Notes under the pieces: generated by a model
Seen by the model: only the letters and a program-made list of their open reading frames with translations
Told to the model about the DNA's origin: nothing
Databases searched by the model: none
Shown here: piece after piece, positions 26,184-34,863 of the stretch
Layout: every line of letters starts with the position of its first letter
Position numbering within the stretch: position 1 is the stretch's first letter
Made by a program: the position numbers and the translations under genes
Source: Streptomyces populi
Lineage (GTDB): Bacteria; Actinomycetota; Actinomycetes; Streptomycetales; Streptomycetaceae
Direction: 5' to 3'
Assembly (NCBI RefSeq): GCF_002911015.1
Contig: NZ_KZ626843.1
Location: forward strand, 118,209-182,208
Length of the DNA stretch: 64,000 nucleotides

Positions 26184-27101
26184 TCACTCGGACGGGCCGA
26201 TGCTGCTGCCCACCCCGCCGCCCGCGTCCTTCCCGCCCACCGAGCGGATGCCCGCGGTGATCCTGTCCATGTCGGACAGCGGCGGTGCGTCGGCGCCGGC
26301 GTCGATGGCGAACCGGACGATGACCAGGGACTGCGAGCCCACGCTGGACTGGAAGGCCAGCGACTCGACCCAACCCCCGGGCCCCACACCGGTCCTGACC
26401 TTCCAGCGCACGAGATATCCGGCGCGTCCGGCGACGGCGACCGAGCCGGACTTCACCACCTGGTGGGAGGTGATGCCGCGGAAGGGACGGCTGCCGACGA
26501 GGTCGTGGCCGTAGGCGCTGTCGGCGGCGTCCTCGATGTCCCCCTCGGCGAGGGCCTTCGGGGAGGTCTCGTCGGTGGCCGTGACGGTGAGCGAGTCGAC
26601 CCGGCCGTGCCGGCACAGACCGGGGTCGCCCGGGCAGTCGTAGGTGCGCGGGGTCGACAGCACCATGTCGTGGTCGGTGGCGTACTGCGGTTTCGCCCAG
26701 CCGTCGAGGACCGGGAAGGTGATGCCGTTCAGCTCGTCCACGACGACGGACGGATCACCGGCCGAGGGCGAGGGGGCGGACGGTGACGGCGAGGGCCCGT
26801 CGGTCCGGCCGGGAGAGGCGGTCGCGGGCGTGGTCCGTGCCACGCTCTCGTCGTCGCCGTCCTGGCTCAGCAGCACGGCGCCCGTGACGATCGCGGCCAC
26901 GAGGACGACGGCGGCCGTCACGAGGGCGACGGCCTTGGCCCGGCCGGAGCCGGAGCCGTCGGCCGACGGGGTCTGTATCAGGGGTTGTTGGGGCGCTTCG
27001 GGCTGACGCCGGTGGTCGGTCCACGCGGTCCCGTCCCACCAGCGCTCGACGAGCGGGTACGACGGGTCGCGGTACCAGCCGGGTGGGGGCGTCATGCTCA
27101 T
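26184..27101 (-). CDS. DUF2510 membrane-anchored protein
   Basis: 305 residues. The first 40 are a DUF2510 motif (PPPGWYRDPSYPLVERWWDG, then TAWTDH), a short Trp-rich module common in actinobacterial membrane proteins. A transmembrane segment follows at about 57-80, a Ser/Pro/Thr linker to about 118, then an extracellular domain of about 185 residues with two cysteines in YDCPGDPGLCRHG. No family was recognised for that domain. One-gene unit; starts divergently from nothing near, with the SDR gene lying downstream of its start region on the same strand. Confidence 0.8.
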   Translation of the reverse strand: MSMTPPPGWYRDPSYPLVERWWDGTAWTDHRRQPEAPQQPLIQTPSADGSGSGRAKAVALVTAAVVLVAAIVTGAVLLSQDGDDESVARTTPATASPGRTDGPSPSPSAPSPSAGDPSVVVDELNGITFPVLDGWAKPQYATDHDMVLSTPRTYDCPGDPGLCRHGRVDSLTVTATDETSPKALAEGDIEDAADSAYGHDLVGSRPFRGITSHQVVKSGSVAVAGRAGYLVRWKVRTGVGPGGWVESLAFQSSVGSQSLVIVRFAIDAGADAPPLSDMDRITAGIRSVGGKDAGGGVGSSIGPSE

Positions 27102-27217
27102 CCCGGCACTCTAGTGCCGCCGCCGGCGGCGGGACGTGCCGGGACGAGCGGTCCCCGGGGGCCGCGGGCGGGGGTGGCGGGAAGCCGCCTCCCACCCGGT
27201 CCGTACCCGCGGCCGGG

Positions 27218-28009
27218 CTACAGCGGTGTGACGTACGCGCCCGAGATGCCCCCGTCCACCAGGAAGTCGGTGGCGTTCACGAACGAGGAGTCGTCGCTGG
27301 CGAGGAACGCGACGGCCGCCGCGATCTCGTCCGCCTCGGCGAACCGTCCGACCGGGATGTGCACGAGCCGGCGCGCGGCCCGCTCGGGGTCCTTGGCGAA
27401 CAGCTCCTGGAGCAGCGGGGTGTTGACCGGGCCCGGGCAGAGCGCGTTGACCCGGATGCCCTCCCGGGCGAACTGGACACCGAGTTCGCGGGACATGGCC
27501 AGGACCCCGCCCTTGGAGGCCGTGTACGAGATCTGGGAGGTCGCCGCGCCCATCCGGGCCACGAAGGAGGCGGTGTTGACGATGGAGCCCCGGCCCTGGC
27601 GGCGCATGTAGGGGATGGCGGCCTTGCAGCACAGGTAGACGGAGGTGAGGTTGACCTCCTGGACGCGCTTCCATGCCTCCAGGCCGGTGTCCAGGATGGA
27701 GTCGTCGTCGGGCGGTGAGATGCCCGCGTTGTTGAAGGCGATGTCGACCGAGCCGTAGGTGTCGTACGCCGTCCTGAACAGGTTCTCGACCTGGTCGGGG
27801 TCGGTCACGTCGACCTTGACGAAGGTTCCGCCGACCTCGGCGGCCACGGCCTTCCCGTGCTGCTCGTCGATGTCGCCGCAGACGACGTTCGCCCCCTCGG
27901 AGGCGAGCCGGCGCGCGGTGGCGAGGCCGATGCCGCTGGCGGCGCCGGTGATGACGGCGGTGCGGCCCACCAGGCGGCGGCAGACGGTCTCGGGGGTGTC
28001 TGAAGTCAC
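27218..28009 (-). CDS. SDR-family oxidoreductase (3-oxoacyl-ACP reductase-like)
   Basis: 263 residues from GTG 28009, overlapping the aldehyde dehydrogenase stop (GTGA). Classical SDR: TAVITGAASGIGLATARRLA, FNNAGISPP, Ser in NTASFVARMGAATS, YTASKGG, then NALCPGPVNTPLL. The acidic residue after the second beta strand (CGDIDEQ) favours NAD(H). As last gene of a glutamine-synthetase/aldehyde dehydrogenase operon it may oxidise or reduce a hydroxy or oxo intermediate of the same amine pathway; the exact reaction is not known. Confidence 0.9.
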   Translation of the reverse strand: MTSDTPETVCRRLVGRTAVITGAASGIGLATARRLASEGANVVCGDIDEQHGKAVAAEVGGTFVKVDVTDPDQVENLFRTAYDTYGSVDIAFNNAGISPPDDDSILDTGLEAWKRVQEVNLTSVYLCCKAAIPYMRRQGRGSIVNTASFVARMGAATSQISYTASKGGVLAMSRELGVQFAREGIRVNALCPGPVNTPLLQELFAKDPERAARRLVHIPVGRFAEADEIAAAVAFLASDDSSFVNATDFLVDGGISGAYVTPL

Positions 28010-29385
28010 TGTGCGGGACCCTCCGTGCTGATGAAGACGTTCTTGGTCTCGGTGAAGGCGGTGAGGGCGTCCGGGCCGAGTTCGCGGCCGATCCCCGACT
28101 GCTTGAAGCCGCCGAAGGGGGTCCAGTAGCGGACGCTGGAGTGGGAGTTGACGGACAGGTTGCCGGCGCGGACGGCCCCGGAGACGCGCAGGGCGCGGCC
28201 GACGTCGCGGGTCCAGACGGAGCCGGACAGGCCGTAGTCGGTGGCGTTGGCGAGCCGGACGGCGTCGGCCTCGTCCTCGAAGGGCAGCACGACGGCGACG
28301 GGGCCGAAGACCTCCTCGACGGCCACGCGCGCGCCGGGGCCGACGCCGGTGAGGACGGTGGGCTCGAACCAGAAGCCGGGGCCTTCGGGGGCCTTGCCCC
28401 GGATGCCGGGCGCGTCGGCGTCGACGTAGGACCGGACGCGTTCCAGCTGGGCCGCGGAGATCAGCGGGCCCATCTGGGTCCGCTCGTCGGAGGGGTCGCC
28501 GACGACGACGGACTCGACGGCCGGGGCGAGGAGTTCGAGGAAGCGGTCGTGGACGGAGCGCTGGACGAGGATGCGGGTGCGGGCGCAGCAGTCCTGGCCG
28601 GAGTTGTCGAGGAAGGACATGGGGGCGGAGGCGGCGGCGGCCTCGACGTCGGCGTCGGCAAAGACGATGTTGGGGCTCTTGCCGCCGAGTTCGAGGGTGA
28701 CGCGCTTGAGGAGGGCGGAGCCTTTCGCCAGCACCTGCTTGCCGACGGCCGTGGACCCGGTGAAGACGATCTTCGCGACGCCGGGGTGGGTGACGAGCGC
28801 GTCGCCCGCGACGGGACCCGCGCCGGGCAGCACCTGGAAGAGGTGCTCGGGCAGGCCCGCTTCCAGGGCGAGTTCGGCCAGCCGCAGCGCCGTGAGCGGG
28901 GTCGTCTCGGCCGGTTTGAGGACGACGGCGTTGCCCGCGGCGAGGGCGGGCGCGGTGCCCCAGGCGGCGATGGGCATCGGGAAGTTCCAGGGCGCGATGA
29001 CGCCGACGACGCCGAGCGGTTCGAGGAGGGTGATGTCGAGGCCGCCCGCGACCGGGATCTGACGCCCTGTCAGTCGTTCCACTCCCCCGGCCGCGTAGTC
29101 GAGCAGATCGCGCACGTTGCCCGCCTCCCAGCGGGCGTTGCCGAGGGTGTGGCCGGCCTCGCGGACCTCCAGGCGGGCCAGTTCCTCGATGCGGCCGTCG
29201 ACCTCGGCCGCGAAGCGGCGCAGCAGCCTGGCCCGGTCGGCGGGAGCGAGGGCGGCCCAGCGGACCTGGGCCCGGCCGGCCCGTACGACGGCGTCGTCCA
29301 CGTCCTGGGCGGTGGCGGCGGGGACGGTGGCGACGACCTCCTCGGTGGCGGGGTTGAGCACCCGGAGCTCGGACTCGTTCGACAC
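28006..29385 (-). CDS. Aldehyde dehydrogenase (NAD-dependent)
   Basis: 459 residues from GTG 29385 (AGAGGTCC upstream). All key motifs are present: PWNFPMPIAAWGTAPALAAG, catalytic Glu in TLELGGKSPNIVFAD, catalytic Cys in NSGQDCCARTRILV (note the double Cys), and EVFGPVAVVLPFEDE. It should oxidise an aldehyde to an acid in the cytoplasm. In the GlnA4-type pathway the gamma-glutamylated amine is oxidised to an aldehyde and then by this enzyme; the match to that step is by gene neighbourhood. The frame's upward extension overlaps the synthetase gene and is not coding. Confidence 0.93.
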   Translation of the reverse strand: MSNESELRVLNPATEEVVATVPAATAQDVDDAVVRAGRAQVRWAALAPADRARLLRRFAAEVDGRIEELARLEVREAGHTLGNARWEAGNVRDLLDYAAGGVERLTGRQIPVAGGLDITLLEPLGVVGVIAPWNFPMPIAAWGTAPALAAGNAVVLKPAETTPLTALRLAELALEAGLPEHLFQVLPGAGPVAGDALVTHPGVAKIVFTGSTAVGKQVLAKGSALLKRVTLELGGKSPNIVFADADVEAAAASAPMSFLDNSGQDCCARTRILVQRSVHDRFLELLAPAVESVVVGDPSDERTQMGPLISAAQLERVRSYVDADAPGIRGKAPEGPGFWFEPTVLTGVGPGARVAVEEVFGPVAVVLPFEDEADAVRLANATDYGLSGSVWTRDVGRALRVSGAVRAGNLSVNSHSSVRYWTPFGGFKQSGIGRELGPDALTAFTETKNVFISTEGPAQ

Positions 29386-29396
29386 GGAAGGACCTC

Positions 29397-30767
29397 TCAC
29401 ATGCGTTCGAAGGAGCGGCGCAGCTCCCAGTCGGTCACCGCGGCGTCGAAGGCCTCCAGTTCGACGCGTGCCATGTTGCGGTAGTGCTCGACCACCTCGT
29501 CGCCGAAGGCGGCCCGGGCGATCGGGCTGTTCTCCCAGAGCTCGGCGGCCTCGCGCAGGGTGGTGGGGACGTGCTCGTACGCGGCGGCGTAGGCGTTGCC
29601 CGGGCACGCCTCGGGCAGCTCCAGCTTCCGCTCGACGCCGTACAGGCCCGCCGCCACCAGTCCGGCGACGGCCAGGTGCGGGTTGACGTCGCCGCCGGGC
29701 AGCCGGTTCTCGAAGCGCGTGGAGCGGCCGTGGCCGACGACCCGGAGCGCGCAGGTGCGGTTGTCGTGGCCCCAGGCGACGGCGGTCGGGGCGAAGGAGC
29801 CGGGCTGGAACCGCTTGTAGGAGTTGATGTTGGGCGCGTACAGGAGGGAGAAGTCGCGCAGCGCGGCGAGCTGTCCGGCGAGGAAGTGGCGCATCACCTC
29901 CGACATGCCGCCCGGGTCCCCGGCGGAGCCGGCCATCACGTTGGTGCCGTCGGCGTCGGCCAGGGAGAGGTGGATGTGGCAGGAGTTGCCCTCGCGCTCG
30001 TTGTACTTCGCCATGAAGGTGAGCGAGACGCCCTCCTGGGAGGCGATCTCCTTGGCGCCGGTCTTGTAGATCGCGTGCTGGTCGCAGGTGACGAGGGCCT
30101 CGTCGTACCGGAAGGCGATCTCGTGCTGGCCGGGGTTGCACTCGCCCTTGGCGGACTCGACGGTCAGGCCCGCTCCCCGCATCTCGTTGCGGATGCGGCG
30201 CAGCAGGGGCTCGATGCGTCCGGTCCCGAGGACCGAGTAGTCGATGTTGTACTGGTTGGCCGGGGTGAGCCCCCGGTAGCCGCTGTCCCAGGCCTGCTCG
30301 TAGGTGTCCTTGAAGACGATGAACTCCAGCTCGGTGCCGACCTGGGCGGTGTAGCCGAGCGCGGCGAGGCGCTCCAGCTGGCGGCGCAGGATCTGGCGGG
30401 GGGCGGCCACCACCGGGGAGCCGTCGTTCCAGGCGAGGTCGGCGATGAGCAGGGCGGTGCCCTCGTTCCAGGGGACGCGCCGCAGGGTGGCGAGGTCGGG
30501 GTGCAGGGCGAAGTCGCCGTAGCCCCGGTCCCAGGAGGACATGGCGTATCCGTCGACGGTGTTCATGTCGGTGTCGACGGCGAGGAGGTAGTTGCAGCCC
30601 TCCGTGCCGTGCTCCAGGACCTCGTCGAGGAAGAAGGCCGCGGCGAACCGCTTGCCCTGGAGCCGCCCCTGCATGTCGGGGAAGGCCAGGACGACCGTGT
30701 CGATGTCACCGGCCTCGACGAGGACGCTCAGTTCCTCGACGGAGAGCGGGGGTGTGCGGTCTGCCAC
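29397..30767 (-). CDS. glnA4: Glutamine synthetase-like gamma-glutamylamine ligase (GlnA4 type)
   Basis: 456 residues from GTG 30767 with GGAGGA upstream. GS-II/III-like beta-grasp and catalytic domains: EFIVFKDTYEQAWDSGYRGL, CNPGQHEIAFRYDEAL, FMAKYNEREGNSCHIHLSLA, NSYKRFQPGSFAPTAVAWGH and VVGHGRSTRFENRLPGGDVN (the ENR metal/substrate loop). It lacks the adenylylation-site context of GlnA. In Streptomyces coelicolor the homologous GlnA4 glutamylates ethanolamine, and GlnA3 glutamylates polyamines; assignment to GlnA4 rests on the neighbours (aldehyde dehydrogenase, GntR regulator, amidotransferase). Consumes ATP, glutamate and an amine. Confidence 0.85.
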   Translation of the reverse strand: MADRTPPLSVEELSVLVEAGDIDTVVLAFPDMQGRLQGKRFAAAFFLDEVLEHGTEGCNYLLAVDTDMNTVDGYAMSSWDRGYGDFALHPDLATLRRVPWNEGTALLIADLAWNDGSPVVAAPRQILRRQLERLAALGYTAQVGTELEFIVFKDTYEQAWDSGYRGLTPANQYNIDYSVLGTGRIEPLLRRIRNEMRGAGLTVESAKGECNPGQHEIAFRYDEALVTCDQHAIYKTGAKEIASQEGVSLTFMAKYNEREGNSCHIHLSLADADGTNVMAGSAGDPGGMSEVMRHFLAGQLAALRDFSLLYAPNINSYKRFQPGSFAPTAVAWGHDNRTCALRVVGHGRSTRFENRLPGGDVNPHLAVAGLVAAGLYGVERKLELPEACPGNAYAAAYEHVPTTLREAAELWENSPIARAAFGDEVVEHYRNMARVELEAFDAAVTDWELRRSFERM

Positions 30768-30844
30768 CGGAAAGTCCTCCTTGGGTCAGCCGAGGGCCAT
30801 AAGGTATTGCGGAGGACCATTGCTTGGGAAGGGGGCGCGACCTG
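30768..30844. promoter_or_regulatory. Divergent promoter region with ATTGC repeats
   Basis: ATTGC occurs at 30806-30810 and 30819-30823 as a direct repeat, within GGT...ACC (30803-30818). It lies between the synthetase and the FadR-type gene and may be the site of that regulator. Confidence 0.3.
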
Positions 30845-31582
30845 ATGACGCGGGCGGAACCCGGACGCGGGACGGGCGACCGGCTGACGCCGGTCCTGCG
30901 GCCGGTGCGGGCGGGCAACGGCTTCGAGGAGGCGCTGGAACAGATCCTCCAGATCGTCCGGCTCGGTCTGGTGCCGGGTGGCGAACGGCTGCCCGCGGAG
31001 CGGGAGTTGGCCGAGCGGCTCGGCATCAGCCGGGTGACGCTGCGCGAGGTCCTGAAGGTGCTCCAGGACCAGGGGCTGGTCGAGTCGCGGCGCGGACGCT
31101 ACGGCGGCACCTTCGTGCTGGCGCGCACCGACACACCGGGCGAGCACGAACTGCGCCGCAGGGTCGCCGCGGTCGACATCGAGGACGTGCTGCGCTTCCG
31201 CGAGGTCCTGGAGGTGGGTGCGGCCGGGCTGTGCGCGGCGCACGGGCTCGACGCGGAGCGGGCCGCCCGGCTGCGCGAGGCGCTGGAGCGGACGAACGAC
31301 GCCCCGCTGGCCGACTACCGGCGCCGGGACACCCTGCTCCACCTCACCCTCGCGGAGCTGTGCGGCTCCCCTTCCCTCACCGCGCGGTACGCGGCCGTCC
31401 GCGCGTCCGTCAACGACCTGCTCGACTGCATCCCGCTCCTCGTCCGCAACCTGGAGCATTCGCAGCGCCAGCACACCGCCCTGGTCGAGGCGGTTCTCGA
31501 CGGGGACGCGGACGGGGCGCGGGAGATCATGCGGGAGCACTGCGCGGGCACGGCGGCGCTGCTGCGGGGGTTCCTGGCCTGA
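30845..31582 (+). CDS. FadR/GntR-family transcriptional regulator
   Basis: 245 residues from ATG 30845. Winged helix (about 25-95): LPAERELAERLGISRVTLRE, VLKVLQDQGLVESRRGRYGG. The C-terminal FCD domain holds the metal/effector-binding residues spread over RRDTLLHLTLAELCGSPSLT, and the final helix has QRQHTALVEAVLDGDADGA with the conserved His. It is divergent from the glutamine synthetase gene and followed by the amidotransferase gene, so it probably controls this amine-catabolism locus; the equivalent S. coelicolor gene lies next to glnA4. Effector unknown. Confidence 0.88.
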   Translation: MTRAEPGRGTGDRLTPVLRPVRAGNGFEEALEQILQIVRLGLVPGGERLPAERELAERLGISRVTLREVLKVLQDQGLVESRRGRYGGTFVLARTDTPGEHELRRRVAAVDIEDVLRFREVLEVGAAGLCAAHGLDAERAARLREALERTNDAPLADYRRRDTLLHLTLAELCGSPSLTARYAAVRASVNDLLDCIPLLVRNLEHSQRQHTALVEAVLDGDADGAREIMREHCAGTAALLRGFLA

Positions 31583-31703
31583 GCGGGACGTGAGGCGCGG
31601 GGGCCGGCGCGTCCCCCTCCCGGGGCCGCGCGTTTCGCTCCCCGCCCCGCAAAGGTATGAGAGTTTTCCATTGACAGCGTCGAGGAGATCCGAGGAGTAG
31701 CGC

Positions 31704-32384
31704 GTGGGCAGGCCGCTGGTCGGTGTGAGTACGTATCTGGAGGCCGGGACTCGCTGGGGCGTGTGGGAGATGGAGGCCGCGCTGCTGCCGGCCGGCTATC
31801 CACGGCTCGTGCGGGCGGCGGGCGGACTCGCCGTGATGCTGCCGCCGGACGATCCGGCCCTGGCGCGCGAGACCGTCGCCCGGCTCGACGCGGTGGTCGT
31901 CGCGGGCGGCCCCGACGTCGACCCCGCCCGGTACGGCGCCGAGCGCTCCCCGCACACGGGCCCGTCCGCCCCCGAACGCGACGCCTGGGAACTCGCCCTG
32001 ATCCGGGCCGCGTTGGACTCGGGCACCCCGTTGCTCGGCATCTGCCGGGGGCACCAGCTCCTGAACGTCGCCCTCGGCGGCACCCTCGTCCAGCACCTCG
32101 ACGGACACGTGAAGGACACCGGCGTCGTCGGACACCACGAGGTGACCCCCGTTCCGGGGACGCGGTACGCCGGTCTCGTACCGGAGCCGTGCGCCGTGCC
32201 GACGTACCACCATCAGGCGGTCGACCGTCTCGGGGCCGGCCTCACGGCGAGCGCGCACGCGGCGGACGGCACCGTGGAGGCGGTCGAACTCCCCGGCCCC
32301 GCCTGGGTCCTGGGGGTCCAGTGGCACCCGGAGATGGGTGACGACCTGCGGGTGATGCGGGGCCTGATCGTGGCGGCGACCTGA
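31704..32384 (+). CDS. Gamma-glutamyl amide hydrolase, class I amidotransferase fold (PuuD-like)
   Basis: 226 residues from GTG 31704 with GAGGAG seven bases before it. Peptidase C26 fold: VVVAGGPDVDPARYG, nucleophile Cys in LLGICRGHQLLNVALGG, His and Glu in GVQWHPEMGDD. These are the catalytic triad of PuuD, which releases free product from gamma-glutamyl-GABA. It would remove the gamma-glutamyl group at the end of the pathway started by the GlnA4-like ligase. 121 bp after the regulator gene on the same strand. Confidence 0.9.
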   Translation: MGRPLVGVSTYLEAGTRWGVWEMEAALLPAGYPRLVRAAGGLAVMLPPDDPALARETVARLDAVVVAGGPDVDPARYGAERSPHTGPSAPERDAWELALIRAALDSGTPLLGICRGHQLLNVALGGTLVQHLDGHVKDTGVVGHHEVTPVPGTRYAGLVPEPCAVPTYHHQAVDRLGAGLTASAHAADGTVEAVELPGPAWVLGVQWHPEMGDDLRVMRGLIVAAT

Positions 32385-32405
32385 GCGTTCCGAGTCCCGC
32401 ACCGG

Positions 32406-32561
32406 CATTTTCCGCCCCTCCGCCCCTCCCCGACGTACCCGGAGGCGCTGGAAAGTCTCAGCCCGTCCGGCGATCGAGGACGAGGCCGCCAGGCCGAAGC
32501 GGGGGTCCGGGGGCGGCAACCCCAGGTACGGGACGGGAAGGGGCGGAGGGGGCGAAAAACG
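32406..32561. repeat. MITE-like intergenic element with terminal inverted repeats
   Basis: Ends are imperfect inverted copies of about 35-40 bp: TTTTCCGCCCCTCCGCCCC at the left and, read from the other strand, TTTTTCGCCCCCTCCGCCCC at the right, continuing through CGTACC. Between them is CAGCCCGTCCGGCG(A)TCGA-GGACGAGGCC, a motif known from many Streptomyces intergenic regions (established knowledge, by memory). It lies between convergent genes and may serve as a terminator. Confidence 0.65.
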
Positions 32562-32570
32562 TCTGTCCCG

Positions 32571-33494
32571 TCACGCCCCCCGCGTCAGGGAGAGCAGGTC
32601 GCGGGCCGGCCCCGTGGGACGGTGGCCCGTGGGCCAGACCGCGCGCAGGGCGCGGGTGAGCCGGACGTCGGCCAGGGGGATGCCCACCAGGCGGTGGGCG
32701 GAGAGCTCCTCGCCGAGGGCGAGTTCGCTCAGGACGGCGGGTCCCGCGCCACTGACGGCGGAGGCCTTGACCGCCGTCGTCGAGGACAGCTCGATCAGCG
32801 GGCGGGCGAGCCCGCCGAGCGCGGAGTCGAGGACCTGACGCGTGCCCGACCCCTCCTCGCGCAGGATGAGCGGTGTGGCGGCCAGCTCCGCCGCCGCGAG
32901 GGGTGCCCGGCGGCGCGCCCAGGGATGTCCGGGCGCCGTCACCACGATCAGCCGGTCGTGCGCGATGACGGCGGCGTCGAGACCGGACGGCACCGAGAGC
33001 CCCTCGACGAACCCGAGGTCCGCCTCGCCCGTCAGGAGCCGCTCGGCCACGGCGGCGGAGTTCCCCGCGAGCAGCGACACGGCCGTGTCGGGACGCTGTG
33101 CGCGCAGCGCGATCAGCCAGCCGGGCAGCAGGTACTCGGCGATGGTCATGCTCGCGGCCACCCGCAGCCGCGAGTCGCGCCGGTCGCGCAGGGCCTGCGC
33201 CCCGGCGTCGAACGCCTCGGCCGCGTCCACCACCCGCCGGGCCCAGTCCGTGACGAGCGCCCCCTCACGGGTGAGCCGGGACCCGCGCGGCGAACGGTCG
33301 ACGAGCGCCACCCCCAGCAGCCGCTCCATGGACCGGATACGGCTGCTGGCCGCCGGCTGCGTGATCCCCAGTTCGCGTGCGGCGCGCCCGAGACTGCCGA
33401 GGCGCGCCACGGCCAGCAGCAGCTCCAGCGCGCCCAGATCGGGAACCCGGTGCGCGATCCCGACACCGGGCCGATCCTCCGCGCTGCTGCTCAT
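32571..33494 (-). CDS. LysR-family transcriptional regulator
   Basis: 307 residues. HTH at 18-77: LGALELLLAVARLGSLGRAA, RELGITQPAASSRIRSMERL. The effector domain follows (about 105-300), with RLRVAASMTIAEYLLPGWLI and LILREEGSGTRQVLD, close to the CysL/YeiE group. It is divergent from a TDT transporter, and a CATAA/TTATG palindrome overlaps its start codon. By the usual LysR rule it activates the transporter and represses itself. CysL-group regulators often respond to sulfur or small acid signals; the effector is not shown here. Confidence 0.9.
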   Translation of the reverse strand: MSSSAEDRPGVGIAHRVPDLGALELLLAVARLGSLGRAARELGITQPAASSRIRSMERLLGVALVDRSPRGSRLTREGALVTDWARRVVDAAEAFDAGAQALRDRRDSRLRVAASMTIAEYLLPGWLIALRAQRPDTAVSLLAGNSAAVAERLLTGEADLGFVEGLSVPSGLDAAVIAHDRLIVVTAPGHPWARRRAPLAAAELAATPLILREEGSGTRQVLDSALGGLARPLIELSSTTAVKASAVSGAGPAVLSELALGEELSAHRLVGIPLADVRLTRALRAVWPTGHRPTGPARDLLSLTRGA

Positions 33495-33508
33495 AAAGCC
33501 AGCTTATG
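33492..33508. promoter_or_regulatory. LysR-type box overlapping the regulator's start codon
   Basis: CATAA (33492-33496), AGCCAGC, TTATG (33504-33508): a T-N11-A palindrome typical of LysR sites. It covers the LysR start codon (33494-33492), which suits autorepression. CATAG at 33513 may be a second contact. Confidence 0.55.
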
Positions 33509-33564
33509 CCGTCATAGGCGCGCACTCCCTGGTGGGGAGCCCGCGGCGGCACGACTGTGATGTC

Positions 33565-34716
33565 ATGGTCACCGCAGCCCAGCCCCTGTCCGCCCATCAG
33601 GCGGGAATCCTCCCCGGCACGAAGACACCCCGTGTCCCGGGAAACCGCGCCGTCGCCGCACTCCGGTATCTCGGCCCCAACTGGTACGCCTCCGTGATGG
33701 GCACCGCGATCGTGGCCACGGCGGGAGCAGGGCTCCCCGTGGACGTGCCAGGCCTGCGCACCGCCTGCGCCGCCGTGTGGGCCCTCTCGCTCACCCTGCT
33801 GGTGTCGCTGCTCGCCGCCCGCGCCCTGCACTGGACGTACCACCGCGACCAGGCCCGCGCCCACTTCCTCGACCCGGCCGTGGTCCCCTTCTACGGCTGC
33901 CTCTCGATGGCCCTGCTCGCCGTGGGCGGCGGCACCCTCCTGGTCGGCCGGGACTGGATCGGGACACCGGCGGCCCTCGCCGTGGACACCGTCCTGTTCA
34001 CCGCCGGGACGCTGATCGGACTCGCCGCCGCCGTGGCCGTCCCCTACCTCATGGTCGTACGGCACCGGATCGAGCCCGGACAGGCGTCCCCCGTGTGGCT
34101 GCTGCCGATCGTCGCCCCCATGGTGTCGGCCGCCCTCGGCCCCCTCCTCGTTCCCCACCTGCCGGCGGGACAGCCCCGGGAGACCCTGCTCCTCGCCTGT
34201 GTCGCGATGTTCGGGATCAGTCTGGTGGCCACGTTCGTGATGCTGCCGATGATCTTCGCGCGGCTCGTCACCGCCGGTCCGCTGCCGCTCGCGCTCACCC
34301 CGACGCTGTTCCTCGTGCTGGGCCCGCTGGGCCAGTCGACCACCGCGGTGGGCAAGTTCGCGGACGCCGCCCCCGGTGTGGTGCCCGCCCCCTACGACCA
34401 GGGCTTCACCCTCCTCGCCGTCCTCTACGGCGTCCCCGTGCTCGGTTTCGCCCTGCTGTGGCTCGCGCTGGCCGTCGCGATGGTCGTACGGGCCCGCCGC
34501 CAGGGCATGGGCTTCGCGATGACCTGGTGGGCCTTCACCTTCCCGGTGGGCACCTGCGTGACCGGCGCGGAGGGCCTGGCCCGGCACACCGGCCTGGCCG
34601 CCTTCGAGGTGCTCGCCGTCGCCCTGTACGTCCTGCTGGTGGCCGCCTGGTCCGTGGCCGCCGTCCGGACCGCCCACGGCCTGATCGGCGGAAAGCTGCT
34701 CGCGGCACCTCGCTGA
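33565..34716 (+). CDS. TDT-family (TehA/SLAC1-like) membrane transporter
   Basis: 383 residues from ATG 33565; the frame's upstream part overlaps the lysR gene and is not coding. Ten hydrophobic segments. The entry motif RYLGPNWYASVMGTAIVATA is typical of tellurite-resistance/dicarboxylate transporters (TDT), and the loop LVLGPLGQSTTAVGKFAD is conserved. Family members export sulfite (Ssu1), C4-dicarboxylates (Mae1) or act as anion channels. A CysL-like LysR next door makes sulfite or another small anion a reasonable guess, not proven. No partner gene. Confidence 0.87.
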   Translation: MVTAAQPLSAHQAGILPGTKTPRVPGNRAVAALRYLGPNWYASVMGTAIVATAGAGLPVDVPGLRTACAAVWALSLTLLVSLLAARALHWTYHRDQARAHFLDPAVVPFYGCLSMALLAVGGGTLLVGRDWIGTPAALAVDTVLFTAGTLIGLAAAVAVPYLMVVRHRIEPGQASPVWLLPIVAPMVSAALGPLLVPHLPAGQPRETLLLACVAMFGISLVATFVMLPMIFARLVTAGPLPLALTPTLFLVLGPLGQSTTAVGKFADAAPGVVPAPYDQGFTLLAVLYGVPVLGFALLWLALAVAMVVRARRQGMGFAMTWWAFTFPVGTCVTGAEGLARHTGLAAFEVLAVALYVLLVAAWSVAAVRTAHGLIGGKLLAAPR

Positions 34717-34792
34717 GAACGGCCTTCCCGCACCGCGTCCCGGCCTTCGCCGGACCGGAGACCACCCCGAAGTCCTGCCCGCACATACGAAT

Positions 34793-34828
34793 GGTCCCGG
34801 CCCGGGCTCGAGGCCCGGGGCCGGGACC
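34793..34828 (-). terminator. Terminator of micro-protein gene 1
   Basis: GGTCCCGGCCCGGGC (from 34793) pairs with GGCCCGGGGCCGGGACC (to 34828) with one bulge and a TCGA loop, 35 bp after the stop codon. Confidence 0.8.
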
Positions 34829-34863
34829 GTTCATCCGCCGGCGACTACGCGTCGGCCGGGATG

